Shown here: in pieces, positions 8,149 through 16,709 of the stretch | Layout of the letters: each line of letters starts with the position of its first letter | Numbering within the stretch: the stretch's first letter is position 1 | Source: Tolypothrix sp. PCC 7910 | GTDB taxonomy: Bacteria > Cyanobacteriota > Cyanobacteriia > Cyanobacteriales > Nostocaceae | DNA: 64,000 nucleotides | Direction: 5' to 3' | Assembly (NCBI RefSeq): GCF_011769525.1 | Contig: NZ_CP050440.1 | Span: 869,501-933,500, forward strand | Notes under the pieces: generated by a model | What the model was told of the DNA's origin: nothing | Seen by the model: only the letters and a program-made list of their open reading frames with translations | The model's database searches: none | Program-made: the position numbers and the translations under genes

Positions 8149-9036
8149 ATGAGTAATAAGGGTGACGGAATTCGTACAATTATTATTAATCGTCGCTATT
8201 TTCTCCTGGGAACTGGAAGTGCAATTTTCTCCGTTCTCTTTGCTAGTTGTTCCTCAAATCAAAATCAATCTACCAGCACACCAACTAGTCAAAATGTATC
8301 AACCTCACAACAAACCAGCACAATTAAAATCGGGGTTTGGTCTGTAATTGCTGAAGATATTTTGAAGTTTATTCAAAAAGAATTAGCTACCAGTCAGGGT
8401 TTAGAAATTCAAATTGTGAAATTTAGTGATTGGGTACAAGTTAATAACGCCTTAAAGAGTGGCGAAATTGATGCAAACTATTTTCAGCATCGTTTATTTA
8501 TGGAAGATTCTGCTAAAAGACTCAACCTCAATTTAGTGATGCTAAATCAAACTTATTTAACACCTTTGGGTATTTATTCTAAAAAAATTAAATCCCTAGA
8601 CAAAATTCCTAATGGTGCGACAATCGCTATTCAAAGTGATGCTAGTAATAAGGATCGTACCTTAAAGTTTTTGCAAGCTAATAATTTAGTCAAGCTGAAA
8701 GATACGTCAGGAAATCTCGCTACTGTGAAAGATATTGCAGAGAATCCAAAAAATCTCCAATTCAAAGAATTAGATGGCCCAGCTATTGTTAGAGGATTGG
8801 ATGATGTGGATTTAGGTACATTTTTAGGAAGTTTGCGGATTCAATCAAAACAGCTAGATTTGCGTCCGATTGTTCAAGAATCAACCAATGATAAAAGATA
8901 CGCTCTAGGCTTAGTAACTTTGCAGGGCAAAGAAAATGATCCCAGAATTCAAAAGCTGAATCAAATGATTATCGATCCTAAAGTCAAAGAATTTATCAAC
9001 AGTACTTATAAAGATGCTGTGTTACCAGTCTTCTAA
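8149..9036 (+). CDS. metQ: MetQ/NlpA-family substrate-binding lipoprotein
   Basis: A 295-residue lipoprotein with an NRRYFLLGTGSA signal and lipobox FASC (Cys34). The MetQ fold is clear: IKIGVWSVIAEDILKFIQKEL, VQVNNALKSGEIDANYFQHRLFMED, LTPLGIYSKKIKSLDKIPNGATIAI, and the ending PRIQKLNQMIIDPKVKEFI..YKDAVLPVF. Family members bind methionine or related sulfur amino acids and work with MetNI; here the only metNI pair is at 50350-51983, so this protein probably shares it. A good ribosome site (AGGAG) precedes the ATG. It differs from canonical MetQ by a Ser/Thr/Gln-rich linker after the lipid anchor. Ligand could be Met, Met-sulfoxide or another organosulfur compound. Confidence 0.9.
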   Translation: MSNKGDGIRTIIINRRYFLLGTGSAIFSVLFASCSSNQNQSTSTPTSQNVSTSQQTSTIKIGVWSVIAEDILKFIQKELATSQGLEIQIVKFSDWVQVNNALKSGEIDANYFQHRLFMEDSAKRLNLNLVMLNQTYLTPLGIYSKKIKSLDKIPNGATIAIQSDASNKDRTLKFLQANNLVKLKDTSGNLATVKDIAENPKNLQFKELDGPAIVRGLDDVDLGTFLGSLRIQSKQLDLRPIVQESTNDKRYALGLVTLQGKENDPRIQKLNQMIIDPKVKEFINSTYKDAVLPVF

Positions 9037-9088
9037 ATTAGGAGGCTACCAAAATGAGGATAAATAACACAATAATTCGTTCAATTAG

Positions 9089-9190
9089 ATGGGAATTTGT
9101 CGCCACGAATATACAGAAAAGACCTTACGAGAACATTTTGGATTAAATCGCCCAAAAAGCATATTTAAGCGCGAAAAGCTCAAGGTTTGA
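9089..9190 (+). pseudogene. C-terminal remnant of an NtaA/DszA-type monooxygenase
   Basis: The frame from 9089 to the TGA at 9190 reads GICRHEYTEKTLREHFGLN and ends REKLKV. This matches the C-terminus of the intact monooxygenase at 17107 (GIFRTEYTGRTLREHYGLE .. REKRQ). Nothing of the first 410 or so residues remains. Just upstream (about 9070-9090) the text resembles the 5' region of metQ at 11775-11800, so a deletion appears to have joined a metQ start to a monooxygenase end. It sits between metQ and the second di-iron gene. Confidence 0.8.
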
Positions 9191-9222
9191 CAATTTCCGC
9201 TCGTTAAATTAGGAGAAAACCA

Positions 9223-10047
9223 ATGGTTGCAAGTTTAACTAAGCCCGTATGGACGGAAGAATACGAAACTGAAATTCTCAATCAGCTAGCAGCTCAACAC
9301 GCGCCTTATTTACTCAACTTAGAAAAAGTAGAAACTCGTCCGCCAGAGACACAAGCAGAAAAGGAGAATTTTGCCCGCTTTCGCATTGCTGGAGCCGCCC
9401 ATGATTTGTTTATTGTACAAGTAATTGCTAGAGCGATCGCACAATTAATTGACGATCCCCATTGGCAACTATCTTTGAGTCGCCAATTAGGGGATGATGG
9501 CGCACACTCCCTCAATAGTCGCCTCCGAGTACAAGAGTTGTTAGGCTATGACCCCATCAATGAGATTCAGCGACAGGTAAAAGAACATTGGGAATTTATG
9601 GGCGATTCTGCTGTGCGGGACTGGTTGGGATTCGCTGCATTTCAAATCCATTATGAACTTCATGTTGTTGGGCCATTCCTGCTGCAAAGCCGAGTAGGTC
9701 GAATTAGCGACCCCAAAACCGCCAGCTATTTTGTAGACAAAATACTACCTGATGAAGCAGCCCATCGGTTAGCCGTTATTGATTGGTGGAAGCAAATTTA
9801 TGACAAAGCATCAGCAAATGAGCGAGCAGAACTAGCCCAACGACTGCTAGAGCGAGATGAAGAGATTCAGCAAAGACGCACCAACTATCTTATAGACCAT
9901 TGGGATACTGCTCATAAAGCCAAGGGTATTACCGGAGTTGATGGTATTAACGCTGTTTACGACGGCTGGCGCAGAGAAGTTCTCGCTTATCTGCTGGATA
10001 CTCCCGTTGAGCAACTACCACAATTGCTGAGTGTCAGCCAAGCATAA
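9223..10047 (+). CDS. putative ferritin-like di-iron protein, paralogue 2
   Basis: A 274-residue relative of the 7211 product. It keeps every candidate metal residue: AGAAHD, RQLGDDGAH, EHWEFMGD, HYELH and PDEAAH, plus the conserved end YDGWRREVLAYLLDTPVEQLPQLLSV. It replaces the first Glu of the FEFHYELH helix by Gln (FQIHYELH), so that Glu is unlikely to be a ligand. A strong AGGAG site precedes the ATG. It follows the monooxygenase remnant and precedes an SfnB-type gene, the order expected if these proteins serve the same pathway. Function is unassigned; di-iron chemistry is inferred from motif spacing only. Confidence 0.7.
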   Translation: MVASLTKPVWTEEYETEILNQLAAQHAPYLLNLEKVETRPPETQAEKENFARFRIAGAAHDLFIVQVIARAIAQLIDDPHWQLSLSRQLGDDGAHSLNSRLRVQELLGYDPINEIQRQVKEHWEFMGDSAVRDWLGFAAFQIHYELHVVGPFLLQSRVGRISDPKTASYFVDKILPDEAAHRLAVIDWWKQIYDKASANERAELAQRLLERDEEIQQRRTNYLIDHWDTAHKAKGITGVDGINAVYDGWRREVLAYLLDTPVEQLPQLLSVSQA

Positions 10048-10081
10048 ATAATTTTTTTCTCACGCAGAGGCGCAGAGACAA

Positions 10082-10122
10082 GCCAGTGCGTTGGGCGGCT
10101 CTGCCGACTTGAAGCAACTGGC
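10082..10122. repeat. dispersed hairpin repeat
   Basis: Outer arms GCCAGTGC and GCAACTGGC enclose a second GGCGGC..GCC hairpin. It follows a CACGCAGAGGCGCAGAG block also seen at 50258-50345. Typical of Nostocales intergenic palindromes; no coding capacity. Confidence 0.5.
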
Positions 10123-10179
10123 GTGCAGAGAAGAGGAGGAAAAGAAGAACTTTTGCCAGAAGTTTATTAATTTCCCGTC

Positions 10180-10211
10180 CCCAATGCCCAATGCCCCATG
10201 CCCCCATGCCC
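10180..10211. repeat. short tandem repeat (CCAATGC type)
   Basis: Degenerate CCAATGCC/CCATGCC units run directly into the sfnB-type gene. They create in-frame ATGs that falsely extend the frame to 10198. Confidence 0.7.
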
Positions 10212-10224
10212 TATATATAAAACC

Positions 10225-11463
10225 ATGACTCAAATTGAAGAAAAAGTTATCGATTCTACCTTCCAGTTTGCGGCTGCTGTTACGCCTAACTCGTCAGAAT
10301 TGCAAACTCTCTTAGACTATATTGCTCTGGGAGCAAGTGAACGCGATCGCGATCGCATTCTCCCTTTTGATGTCATCAACTTGATCCGGCGTTCTCGGTT
10401 AGGTGCATTACGCATCCCCGTTGCTGATGGCGGTGCTGGTAGTTCTGCAAGGGAATTATTTGAGGTTGTGATTCGCCTGGGAGATGCTGACCCGAATGTT
10501 GCTCACATTGTGCGGAATCATTTCTCGGTCACAGAAAGGCTTTTACGTGCTCAATCCAGCGAGAGAAATCGCCGTTGGCTGAAAGCCGTAGCCGATGGCG
10601 CAATTATTGGACTCGCCTTAACTGAATTAGAAGTCAAGCGTGCTGGTAGCGGTGCAGTAGCAGTGACAAAATTAACACCCGATGGTGATGGTTATCGTTT
10701 GAATGGGACGAAGTATTACAGCACTGGCAGTATTTTTGCAGATTTAATTTGGGTGCGGATACTAACAACTGATGATACTGTCGCCACAGTAATTATACCA
10801 ACTAAGCGCGAGGGTATTGACCTTGTAGACGACTGGGACGGCTTTGGACAAAGGCTAACTGGCACGGGAACGACTACATTTACTAATGTGCGGGTTGAAG
10901 CAGATGAAGTAATTCTTGATACAGACCCAGATGCAGATAAACTGCCATACAATATTGTGCCGCAATTGTTCCTAACTGGGGTGAATGCAGGGATTATTCG
11001 TAGCGTTTTGCGTGACGCTACAAACCTCATCCACAAACGCCCCAGAACCTTTTACCACGCTGTAGCAGAGCAAGCAGCAGATGACCCCCTATTGCAGCAA
11101 ACCGTCGGTCAAATCTCCGCTAACGCCTTTGCTGCGGAATCAATTGTTCTGGCGGCGGCTGATGGTTTGGATCGCCTGACGGCTGCTAAAGGTCAAGGTG
11201 AAGAGGCGGAATTAGCCATAGCTTTGGCAACTTCTTTGAGTGCAGCTAAGGCGAAATTAATTGTTGATGACTTGGCGCTACGTTCAGCAACTCTGTTATT
11301 TGAGGTTGGCGGCGCTTCCACAACTAAGAAAAGCTCAAATTTAGATCGTCATTGGCGTAATGCGCGCACTTTAGCATCTCATAATCCCAGCCACTTTAAA
11401 GCCCGTGCGGTGGGAGATTATGAAATTAACGGTACACCACTCCCACCACGAGGATTTTTCTAA
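10225..11463 (+). CDS. SfnB/DszC-type flavin-dependent oxidoreductase, paralogue 1
   Basis: A 412-residue acyl-CoA-dehydrogenase-fold protein of the sulfur-acquisition group (SfnB, DszC). These use reduced flavin and oxygen, or a related reaction, on sulfones, sulfides or similar substrates. Landmarks: RSRLGALRIPVADGGAGSS, DADPNVAHIVRNHF, NGTKYYSTGSIFADLIWV, DDWDGFGQRLTGTGTTTFTNV and the C-terminal SSNLDRHWRNARTLASHNP. The ATG at 10225 (MTQIEEKV) is chosen because the preceding frame is tandem-repeat DNA and the paralogues start here. The stretch GASERDRDRILPF is coded through two overlapping HIP1 sites, as in both close paralogues. It lies downstream of the second di-iron gene. Confidence 0.88.
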   Translation: MTQIEEKVIDSTFQFAAAVTPNSSELQTLLDYIALGASERDRDRILPFDVINLIRRSRLGALRIPVADGGAGSSARELFEVVIRLGDADPNVAHIVRNHFSVTERLLRAQSSERNRRWLKAVADGAIIGLALTELEVKRAGSGAVAVTKLTPDGDGYRLNGTKYYSTGSIFADLIWVRILTTDDTVATVIIPTKREGIDLVDDWDGFGQRLTGTGTTTFTNVRVEADEVILDTDPDADKLPYNIVPQLFLTGVNAGIIRSVLRDATNLIHKRPRTFYHAVAEQAADDPLLQQTVGQISANAFAAESIVLAAADGLDRLTAAKGQGEEAELAIALATSLSAAKAKLIVDDLALRSATLLFEVGGASTTKKSSNLDRHWRNARTLASHNPSHFKARAVGDYEINGTPLPPRGFF

Positions 11464-11560
11464 GGAAATCGCCATCGAAGCTATCTATTGCACAATACAG
11501 TTCGTGTGATTCGTTAGCCATTGATTTGTCACTTATTAAAGAAGCCAGATCAATAGGAAT

Positions 11561-11620
11561 TGGGGGATTCTCCCCCAAACCCCCGATTGGGTGACGGTTG
11601 CGTCCCCCAAACCCCCTCCA
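11561..11620. repeat. C/G-rich dispersed repeat
   Basis: GGGGGATTCTCCCCC followed by two CCCCCAAACCCCC-like runs. It can fold on itself and separates the intact sfnB-type gene from a decayed one. Confidence 0.5.
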
Positions 11621-11646
11621 AAATTATTGTTGAGTTTTTTGTGTTG

Positions 11647-11712
11647 AGTATCCCTGTTGCTGAAGGTGGTGGTGCTAATTAATGTCCGCGCACTATATTA
11701 TTTGAAGTGAAA
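11647..11712 (+). pseudogene. internally deleted remnant of an SfnB-type gene
   Basis: Two patches survive side by side. The first, 11647-11682, reads SIPVAEGGGAN then stop, matching RIPVAEGGAGSS of the paralogues. The second, from 11683 in another frame, reads RTILFEV, matching SATLLFEVGG near their C-terminus. The roughly 270 codons between them are gone. It shows that another sfnB-type copy once stood before the second metQ. Confidence 0.65.
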
Positions 11713-11794
11713 TCTTGGAATTTTGAATTGATATCACCTCTGCTGCAACAAAAAACTATCAAAAATAAGTGTCAAATCTCAAATAATTCGTTCA

Positions 11795-12661
11795 ATGAGA
11801 ATCAACCGCCGATATTTTTTGCTGGGAACAGGAAGTGCGATCGCATCAACTCTTTTCGCCAGTTGTACATCAAACCAAAATTCCTCAACTAGTCAATCAA
11901 CCAGCCAACCAGTTAGCCAATCAACTAAAACAGCACAACTCAAAGTTGGTTCTCGCAATACTGTTTCAGAAGATATATTGAAATTCATTCAAAAAGACCT
12001 CGCTCCTAGTCAAAATTTAGAATTTCAAATCGTGACGATTGGTGATTCTGTAAAGATTAACGATGCCCTAAAAAATGGGGAAATTGATGCTAATCTTTTC
12101 CAGCATGAACTATTTATGAAACAAGCTGCCAAAAGACTAAATGCAGATTTTGTCATGCTCAATCGCAGTTATACTTCTGTATATGCACTCTATTCAAAAA
12201 GACTCAAAATAAAATCGGTTAACGAAATTCCTATAGGTGCAACTATTGGCATTTCTAATGATGACAGCAATCAGGATCGCGCTTTAAAATTTCTCAAACA
12301 CCTAGACTTAATTAACTTAAAAGAAAAATCAGGTGATTATTATACAGTTCAAGATGTAATAGCCCATCCGAAAAAGCTGCAAATTAAAGAATTAGATAAT
12401 TATGCCATTGGCAGAGGATTGGACGACCTTGATTTAGGTATTGCATATTCATCGCTACTTCTCCAAGCCAAAATAACTCTAACTCCTATTGTGTTAGATG
12501 AAATTGGTATGGCAGATAGAAAATATGCTACAGGCTTGGCAACTGTGCAAGCAAAATCTAATGATGCCAATATTCAAAAATTAAATCAATTGGTTATCAA
12601 TCCCAAATTGAAGGATTTTATCAACGCCAACTACAAGGGTACTATCGTGCCATCATTCTAA
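11795..12661 (+). CDS. metQ: MetQ/NlpA-family substrate-binding lipoprotein
   Basis: A 288-residue paralogue of the 8149 product, with MRINRRYFLLGTGSA and lipobox FASC. Shared core: VSEDILKFIQKDLAPSQ, DALKNGEIDANLFQHELFM, VNEIPIGATIGISNDDSNQDRALKFL, YAIGRGLDDLDLG, and the end KLKDFINANYKGTIVPSF. It diverges from the first copy in the ligand-facing loops (SVYALYSKRLK in place of LTPLGIYSKKIK), suggesting a different ligand. No obvious ribosome site; the ATG is fixed by the signal peptide. A GST gene follows 33 nt later. No MetNI is adjacent; it may use the importer at 50350-51983. Confidence 0.88.
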   Translation: MRINRRYFLLGTGSAIASTLFASCTSNQNSSTSQSTSQPVSQSTKTAQLKVGSRNTVSEDILKFIQKDLAPSQNLEFQIVTIGDSVKINDALKNGEIDANLFQHELFMKQAAKRLNADFVMLNRSYTSVYALYSKRLKIKSVNEIPIGATIGISNDDSNQDRALKFLKHLDLINLKEKSGDYYTVQDVIAHPKKLQIKELDNYAIGRGLDDLDLGIAYSSLLLQAKITLTPIVLDEIGMADRKYATGLATVQAKSNDANIQKLNQLVINPKLKDFINANYKGTIVPSF

Positions 12662-12693
12662 ATTAGGTTACTAGCCCCCATAGGAGAAATACA

Positions 12694-13326
12694 TTGTCAT
12701 CTACATCGCTTATTCTCTATGTCGATTCCCAGTACGCTAGCCCCTATGCGCTGTCGGCTTTCGTATCTCTGCACGAAAAAGCACTATCATTCGATATCAA
12801 AACTCTTGATTTGGCTGCTAATGCCCAAAACGAGCCAGATTTTGTCACTAAATCCTTAACGCGGCGTGTACCAACTTTGATTCATGACGGATTCACCTTG
12901 TCTGAATCCTCTGCGATCGCAGAATACATCGATGAGGTATTTCCCGGTACTCTTTTATATCCAAAAGAACCACAGAGTCGAGCCAGAGCGCGTCAGGTAC
13001 AAGCTTGGCTCCGCAGTGACCTCGCGCCCATCAAACAAGAACGCTCAACTGAGGTTATTTTCTACGGAGTCAAAAAGCCACCGCTTTCTTTGGAAGCAAA
13101 AAAAGCTGCTGAGAAATTATTCTCTGCTGCTGAGTTACTGCTGGCTAGCAACACCGAAAACCTATTCGGTCAATGGTCTATTGCTGATGTGGATTTGGCT
13201 TTAATACTCCATCGCCTAATTCTCAACGGCGATCCAGTACCCGATAAATTGGTAACTTACGCCAAACATCAATGGGAAAGGCCATCTGTTCAGCTATGGG
13301 TCAATCAACAACGCCCACCACTGTGA
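12694..13326 (+). CDS. glutathione S-transferase, YfcF-like
   Basis: A 210-residue GST. The thioredoxin-fold N-terminal half has SPYALSAFVSLHEK (Ser at the usual catalytic position) and the cis-Pro/Glu-Ser motif RRVPTLIHDGFTLSESSAIAEYI. The helical half follows with FGQWSIADVDLALILHRL. The start is TTG at 12694, supported by AGGAGA 6 nt upstream. It lies 33 nt behind metQ and is probably co-transcribed. GSTs often process electrophilic or thioether substrates, which suits a sulfur-scavenging operon, but the substrate is unknown. Confidence 0.88.
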   Translation: MSSTSLILYVDSQYASPYALSAFVSLHEKALSFDIKTLDLAANAQNEPDFVTKSLTRRVPTLIHDGFTLSESSAIAEYIDEVFPGTLLYPKEPQSRARARQVQAWLRSDLAPIKQERSTEVIFYGVKKPPLSLEAKKAAEKLFSAAELLLASNTENLFGQWSIADVDLALILHRLILNGDPVPDKLVTYAKHQWERPSVQLWVNQQRPPL

Positions 13327-13485
13327 AAGACTCTAACGTGATTGTAGTGCGATCGCTCCTACTTGCATGACAACTGTCGTAGTTTTATGTCACAGTTAGA
13401 TTGTGAGATTTATTTCGATGTGGACAGCCTGACGGCTCGGATATTCTCTTATTCTCTCACTTTAAACGTAGTCAGGGATTTGTCC

Positions 13486-15067
13486 ATGAAATATCTTACT
13501 CGCTTCCACAATTTAGTGCGATCGCCTGCTCAAGTTTTCCAGATCAAGCAACTCGGCACTACTTACCAAACAGAAATTCTGGCGGGTATCACCACGTTTA
13601 TCACTATGGCTTACACCTTGGTGGTTACCCCTAGAATTTTATCTCATGGCATCTTTTTGCAGCATCCTGGCGATCTGTTTGATGAATTGGTAATGGCTAC
13701 TGCCATAGTTTCAGCGGTTGCAACTGCCTTAATCAGTCTGCTGACTAATTACCCTTTTGCTTTGGCACCAGGTATGGGGCTGAACTCCCTGTTTGCATTT
13801 TCTGTGGTGTTGGAGTTAAAGCTAAACTGGCACTTGGCCTTAACGGCTGTTCTACTGCAAGGATTACTCTTGATTGCCTTGTCGATGAGTGGCATTCGCG
13901 ATCGCCTGATCAATGCAATTCCCCTTTCTTTGAAGCAGGCAACAGTTGCAGGCATTGGTTTTTTTATGGCATACATCGCCATGTCGGGCAATCCTGAATC
14001 TCCAACTTTGGGTGCAGGACTAATTGTTGCTAGTGCTGCAACAAAGACCACTTTAGGGTCTCTCAGCAACCCTGTCACCTTATCCCTCTTTTGTCAGAGT
14101 GGGAAAACCCAATTGGTGAAACCCTTTTGGCGCTTGAATTTTCGCTTTTTAACTATAAATTTTAGTTACTGTTAAAAAATAAAGTCTCAAAGCTTGATCA
14201 ATTCCAGGTTTCAGAATTTAGGTTCGATTATTGTTTTCCGAGAGTGACAAAACAGGGTTATTAGCAGTATTTGGTCTGTTGTTAACCGCAGGTTTGATGG
14301 TGCGTCAAATCAAAGGTGGGATATTGTGGGGTATTCTCGCAACTTCCTTACTAGGATGGGTATTGAAGATTGCACCTGCACCAGAAAAATTAATGGCGTG
14401 GCCCCATTTTCCAGTCCACTTGTTTGGTCAAGCGTTGATGGGCTGGAACTATTTTACTCCTAAGCAGACCTTTAACCTGATTGCAGCGATATTTATTCTA
14501 CTGTTCGTGACATTATTTGACAGTATTGGCGCATTGATGGGTTTGGGACAACAGGCTCTTAGGCTAGATAGCAGTGGAAAATTGCCACGTTCGAGCCAAT
14601 CTTTGTTGGCGATCGCAGTTGGTACAGCTTTTGCTGCTATCCTGGGAACTTCCCCCGTTGCTCCTTACCTAGAGTCGGCTGCGGGGATTTCTCAAGGTGG
14701 ACGGAGTGGGATTTCCTCGCTGGTTGTCAGTGCCTTATTACTCCTTTGTACCTTGTTTCTACCCCTGCTGTCCGCAGTACCCGCTTTTGCCACCGCACCC
14801 GTGCTAATTCTCGTAGGCGTTTTGATGTTGGGTGGTAGCATCCGCTCAATTAACTGGGACGATCTCTGCGAAGCAATTCCGGCATTTTTAATGATTTTGA
14901 TGATGCCAATCACTTTCTCCCTCGCCAATGGATTAGCGATCGGATTGATCACCTATCCATTAATGAAATTGTTCCAAGGAAAAATCCGTGAAATCAGCCC
15001 AATACTCATATTTTTAGGCTTTGTTTCTGTCTTGTTTTTAGTGTTGATGACTTTGCAAAAGCTTTGA
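13486..15067 (+). pseudogene. NCS2-family purine permease disrupted by a small mobile element
   Basis: The two halves of one xanthine/uracil/guanine-type permease (AdeQ/PbuG group) lie in different frames. The first (MKYLTRFHNLV .. TEILAGITTFITMAYTLVVTPRIL .. FALAPGMGLNSLFAFSVV) ends after NPVTL at 14081. The second resumes LLAVFGLLLTAGLMVRQIKGGI at 14258 and includes LFVTLFDSIGALMGLG. A 174-bp element with a 4-bp target duplication explains the break: removing 178 bp restores TLLAVFG in frame. The intact protein would be an inner-membrane proton symporter of hypoxanthine, guanine or adenine with 12-14 helices. As it stands it is almost surely non-functional. Confidence 0.9.
14084..14257. mobile_element. 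174-bp MITE with terminal inverted repeats and TTAT target duplication
   Basis: The ends are inverted copies of a 25-bp terminus, CCCT(C/G)TTTTGTCA, 5 variable nt, GGAAAAC, with 20 of 25 positions matching. TTAT precedes (14080-14083) and follows (14258-14261) the element. The interior is AT-rich and non-coding, so it needs a transposase from elsewhere; none with these ends is in the window. Confidence 0.85.
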
Positions 15068-15157
15068 CAATTGCTGCTTTAACTTTCTCTGGAGATGCGA
15101 TCGCCTGGGATTTGTGCAAAAAGATTGACAACCTGTGGGAAATTTGGGAGCATAATC

Positions 15158-15183
15158 TACGTTAAGTCGGTAGATTTTTAGTA
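15158..15183. promoter_or_regulatory. candidate sulfur-regulon dyad, site 3
   Basis: TACGTTAAG, TCGGTAGA, TTTTTAGTA on the plus strand, about 170 nt before the second sfnB-type gene. A 35-nt upstream block (TTGAC..TGTGG..AAATTTGGGAGCATAA) is repeated before site 4 at 16710. Confidence 0.6.
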
Positions 15184-15221
15184 TATTTAAGCCGTAAATA
15201 CAACTGAAACCATTACAAAAA

Positions 15222-15311
15222 TTTTTGTTGAGTGCAGTCGATAGCCTGAATGTGTAACCAGACATAATCGCCTCAAGGCTGGAAACATTCGTCAATTTTG
15301 TTGCACCACTG
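15222..15311 (+). pseudogene. internal remnant of an NtaA/DszA-type monooxygenase
   Basis: The frame reads FLLSAVDSLNV, a stop, then PDIIASRLETFVNFVAP. This matches FLSGAVGGFNVVPDVIASGLETFVDFVVP near the C-terminus of the intact monooxygenase at 17107. Because an intact monooxygenase-sfnB pair stands at 17107-19847, this locus probably once had the same pair and lost the first gene, leaving about 30 codons before the sfnB-type gene at 15351. Confidence 0.8.
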
Positions 15312-15350
15312 GGACATAGATTTTCCACAGGATCTTCGGAGATAGAAATA

Positions 15351-16589
15351 ATGATTAAGAGTCCAGAAAAACTAACAGATACCACTTTCCAGTTTTCGAC
15401 CCCTGTAAAAGCTAACTCGCCGGAACTCCAGCAGCTTTTCGATTTTATTGCTCTGGGTGCTTCGGAGCGCGATCGCGATCGCATTTTGCCTTTTGATATT
15501 ATCGAACTACTCAAGCGTTCCCGGTTAGGTGCATTGCGAGTTCCTGTGGCTGAAGGTGGCGGTGGTAGCAGTTTACGCGAACTGTTTGAAGTCATAATTC
15601 GCCTGGGAGATGCTGACCCCAACGTCGCCCATATTATCCGCAATCATTTCGTTGTGATTGAGCGAATTTTGCGATCTGAACGCAGCGAAAGAAATCGTCG
15701 CTGGCTGAAGGCGGTTGTTGATGGTGCATTCTTCGGATTTGCTGGTAGCGAACTAGAAGTTAAACGAGCTGGTAGCGGCACAGTATTGAATACGAAACTC
15801 ACACCAGAAGCAGGTGGATATCGGCTCAATGGCTCAAAATATTACAGTACTGGCAGTTTGTATGCAGATTTCGTTGCTGTGCGCCTATTAGCACCCGATG
15901 GCACTCCGGCAACGGCGATTGTACCCACTAAACGCGAAGGAGTTGAGCTTGTAGACGATTGGGATGGTTTTGGACAACGGTTAACAGGTACAGGAACGAC
16001 TACATTCACAAATGTTCGCATAGAGGCGGATGAAGTAGTTTTTGATACAGATGCAGATAACAGTCTGCTCACATACAACGCTACGATTCCGCAATTGTTC
16101 TTAACTGCAATCAACGCAGGTATTATTCGTAACGTGCTGCGCGATGCTACAAACCTTGTCCACAAAAGACCCCGAACTTTCTACCATGCTGTCGCCGAAC
16201 AAGCAGCAAATGACCCACTAATCCAGCAAACAGTAGGGCAAATCTCCGCCAACGCCTTTGCAGCAGAAGCGATCGTGTTAGCAGCCGCCGATGGACTCGA
16301 TCAAATTATTGCCGCCCGCGCTAAAGGTGAAGATGAATCAGCTGCTTCCCTCGCAGCTTCTTTGCGAACCACCAAAGCCAAATTAGTTGTCGATGAATTA
16401 ACATTGCGCTCAACTACCTTGTTATTCGAGGTTGGTGGCGCTTCCACAACCAAAAAAAGCTCGAATTTAGATCGCCATTGGCGCAACGCCCGTACCCTGT
16501 CCTCTCACAATCCAGCTGCTTTCAAAGCGCGTGCGATCGGCAACTACGAAATCAACGCTACACCTCTACCCACAGGAGCCTTTTTCTAG
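15351..16589 (+). CDS. SfnB/DszC-type flavin-dependent oxidoreductase, paralogue 2
   Basis: A 412-residue flavoprotein, close to the products at 10225 and 18609 across its whole length. Same landmarks: RSRLGALRVPVAEGGGGSS, DADPNVAHIIRNHF, NGSKYYSTGSLYADFVAV, DDWDGFGQRLTGTGTTTFTNV and a C-terminal DRHWRNARTLSSHNP. Differences cluster in one active-site segment: VVDGAFFGFAGSELEVKRAGSGTV replaces AIIGLAATELEAKRSGGGQV, and VAVRLLAPDGTPATAIVP replaces the paralogue's IFVRVLAADETNAFILIP, so substrate range may differ. The ATG with MIKSPEK agrees with the third copy. It is preceded by dyad site 3 and a decayed monooxygenase fragment. Confidence 0.88.
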   Translation: MIKSPEKLTDTTFQFSTPVKANSPELQQLFDFIALGASERDRDRILPFDIIELLKRSRLGALRVPVAEGGGGSSLRELFEVIIRLGDADPNVAHIIRNHFVVIERILRSERSERNRRWLKAVVDGAFFGFAGSELEVKRAGSGTVLNTKLTPEAGGYRLNGSKYYSTGSLYADFVAVRLLAPDGTPATAIVPTKREGVELVDDWDGFGQRLTGTGTTTFTNVRIEADEVVFDTDADNSLLTYNATIPQLFLTAINAGIIRNVLRDATNLVHKRPRTFYHAVAEQAANDPLIQQTVGQISANAFAAEAIVLAAADGLDQIIAARAKGEDESAASLAASLRTTKAKLVVDELTLRSTTLLFEVGGASTTKKSSNLDRHWRNARTLSSHNPAAFKARAIGNYEINATPLPTGAFF

Positions 16590-16709
16590 CCGCAGATGTG
16601 AGCGATCGCACAACAGAGGCAGAAAAATCAATGCCCCATGCCCATTTTCTAAAAGCTTGCTGATTGTTACAACAAATTGACAACTTGTGGAAAATTTGGG
16701 AGCATAAAC

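Noticed and set aside
13363-13485. Upstream ATG of the purine permease
   Set aside because: The 41 extra residues have no counterpart in the family; MKYLTRFHNL at 13486 is the natural start.
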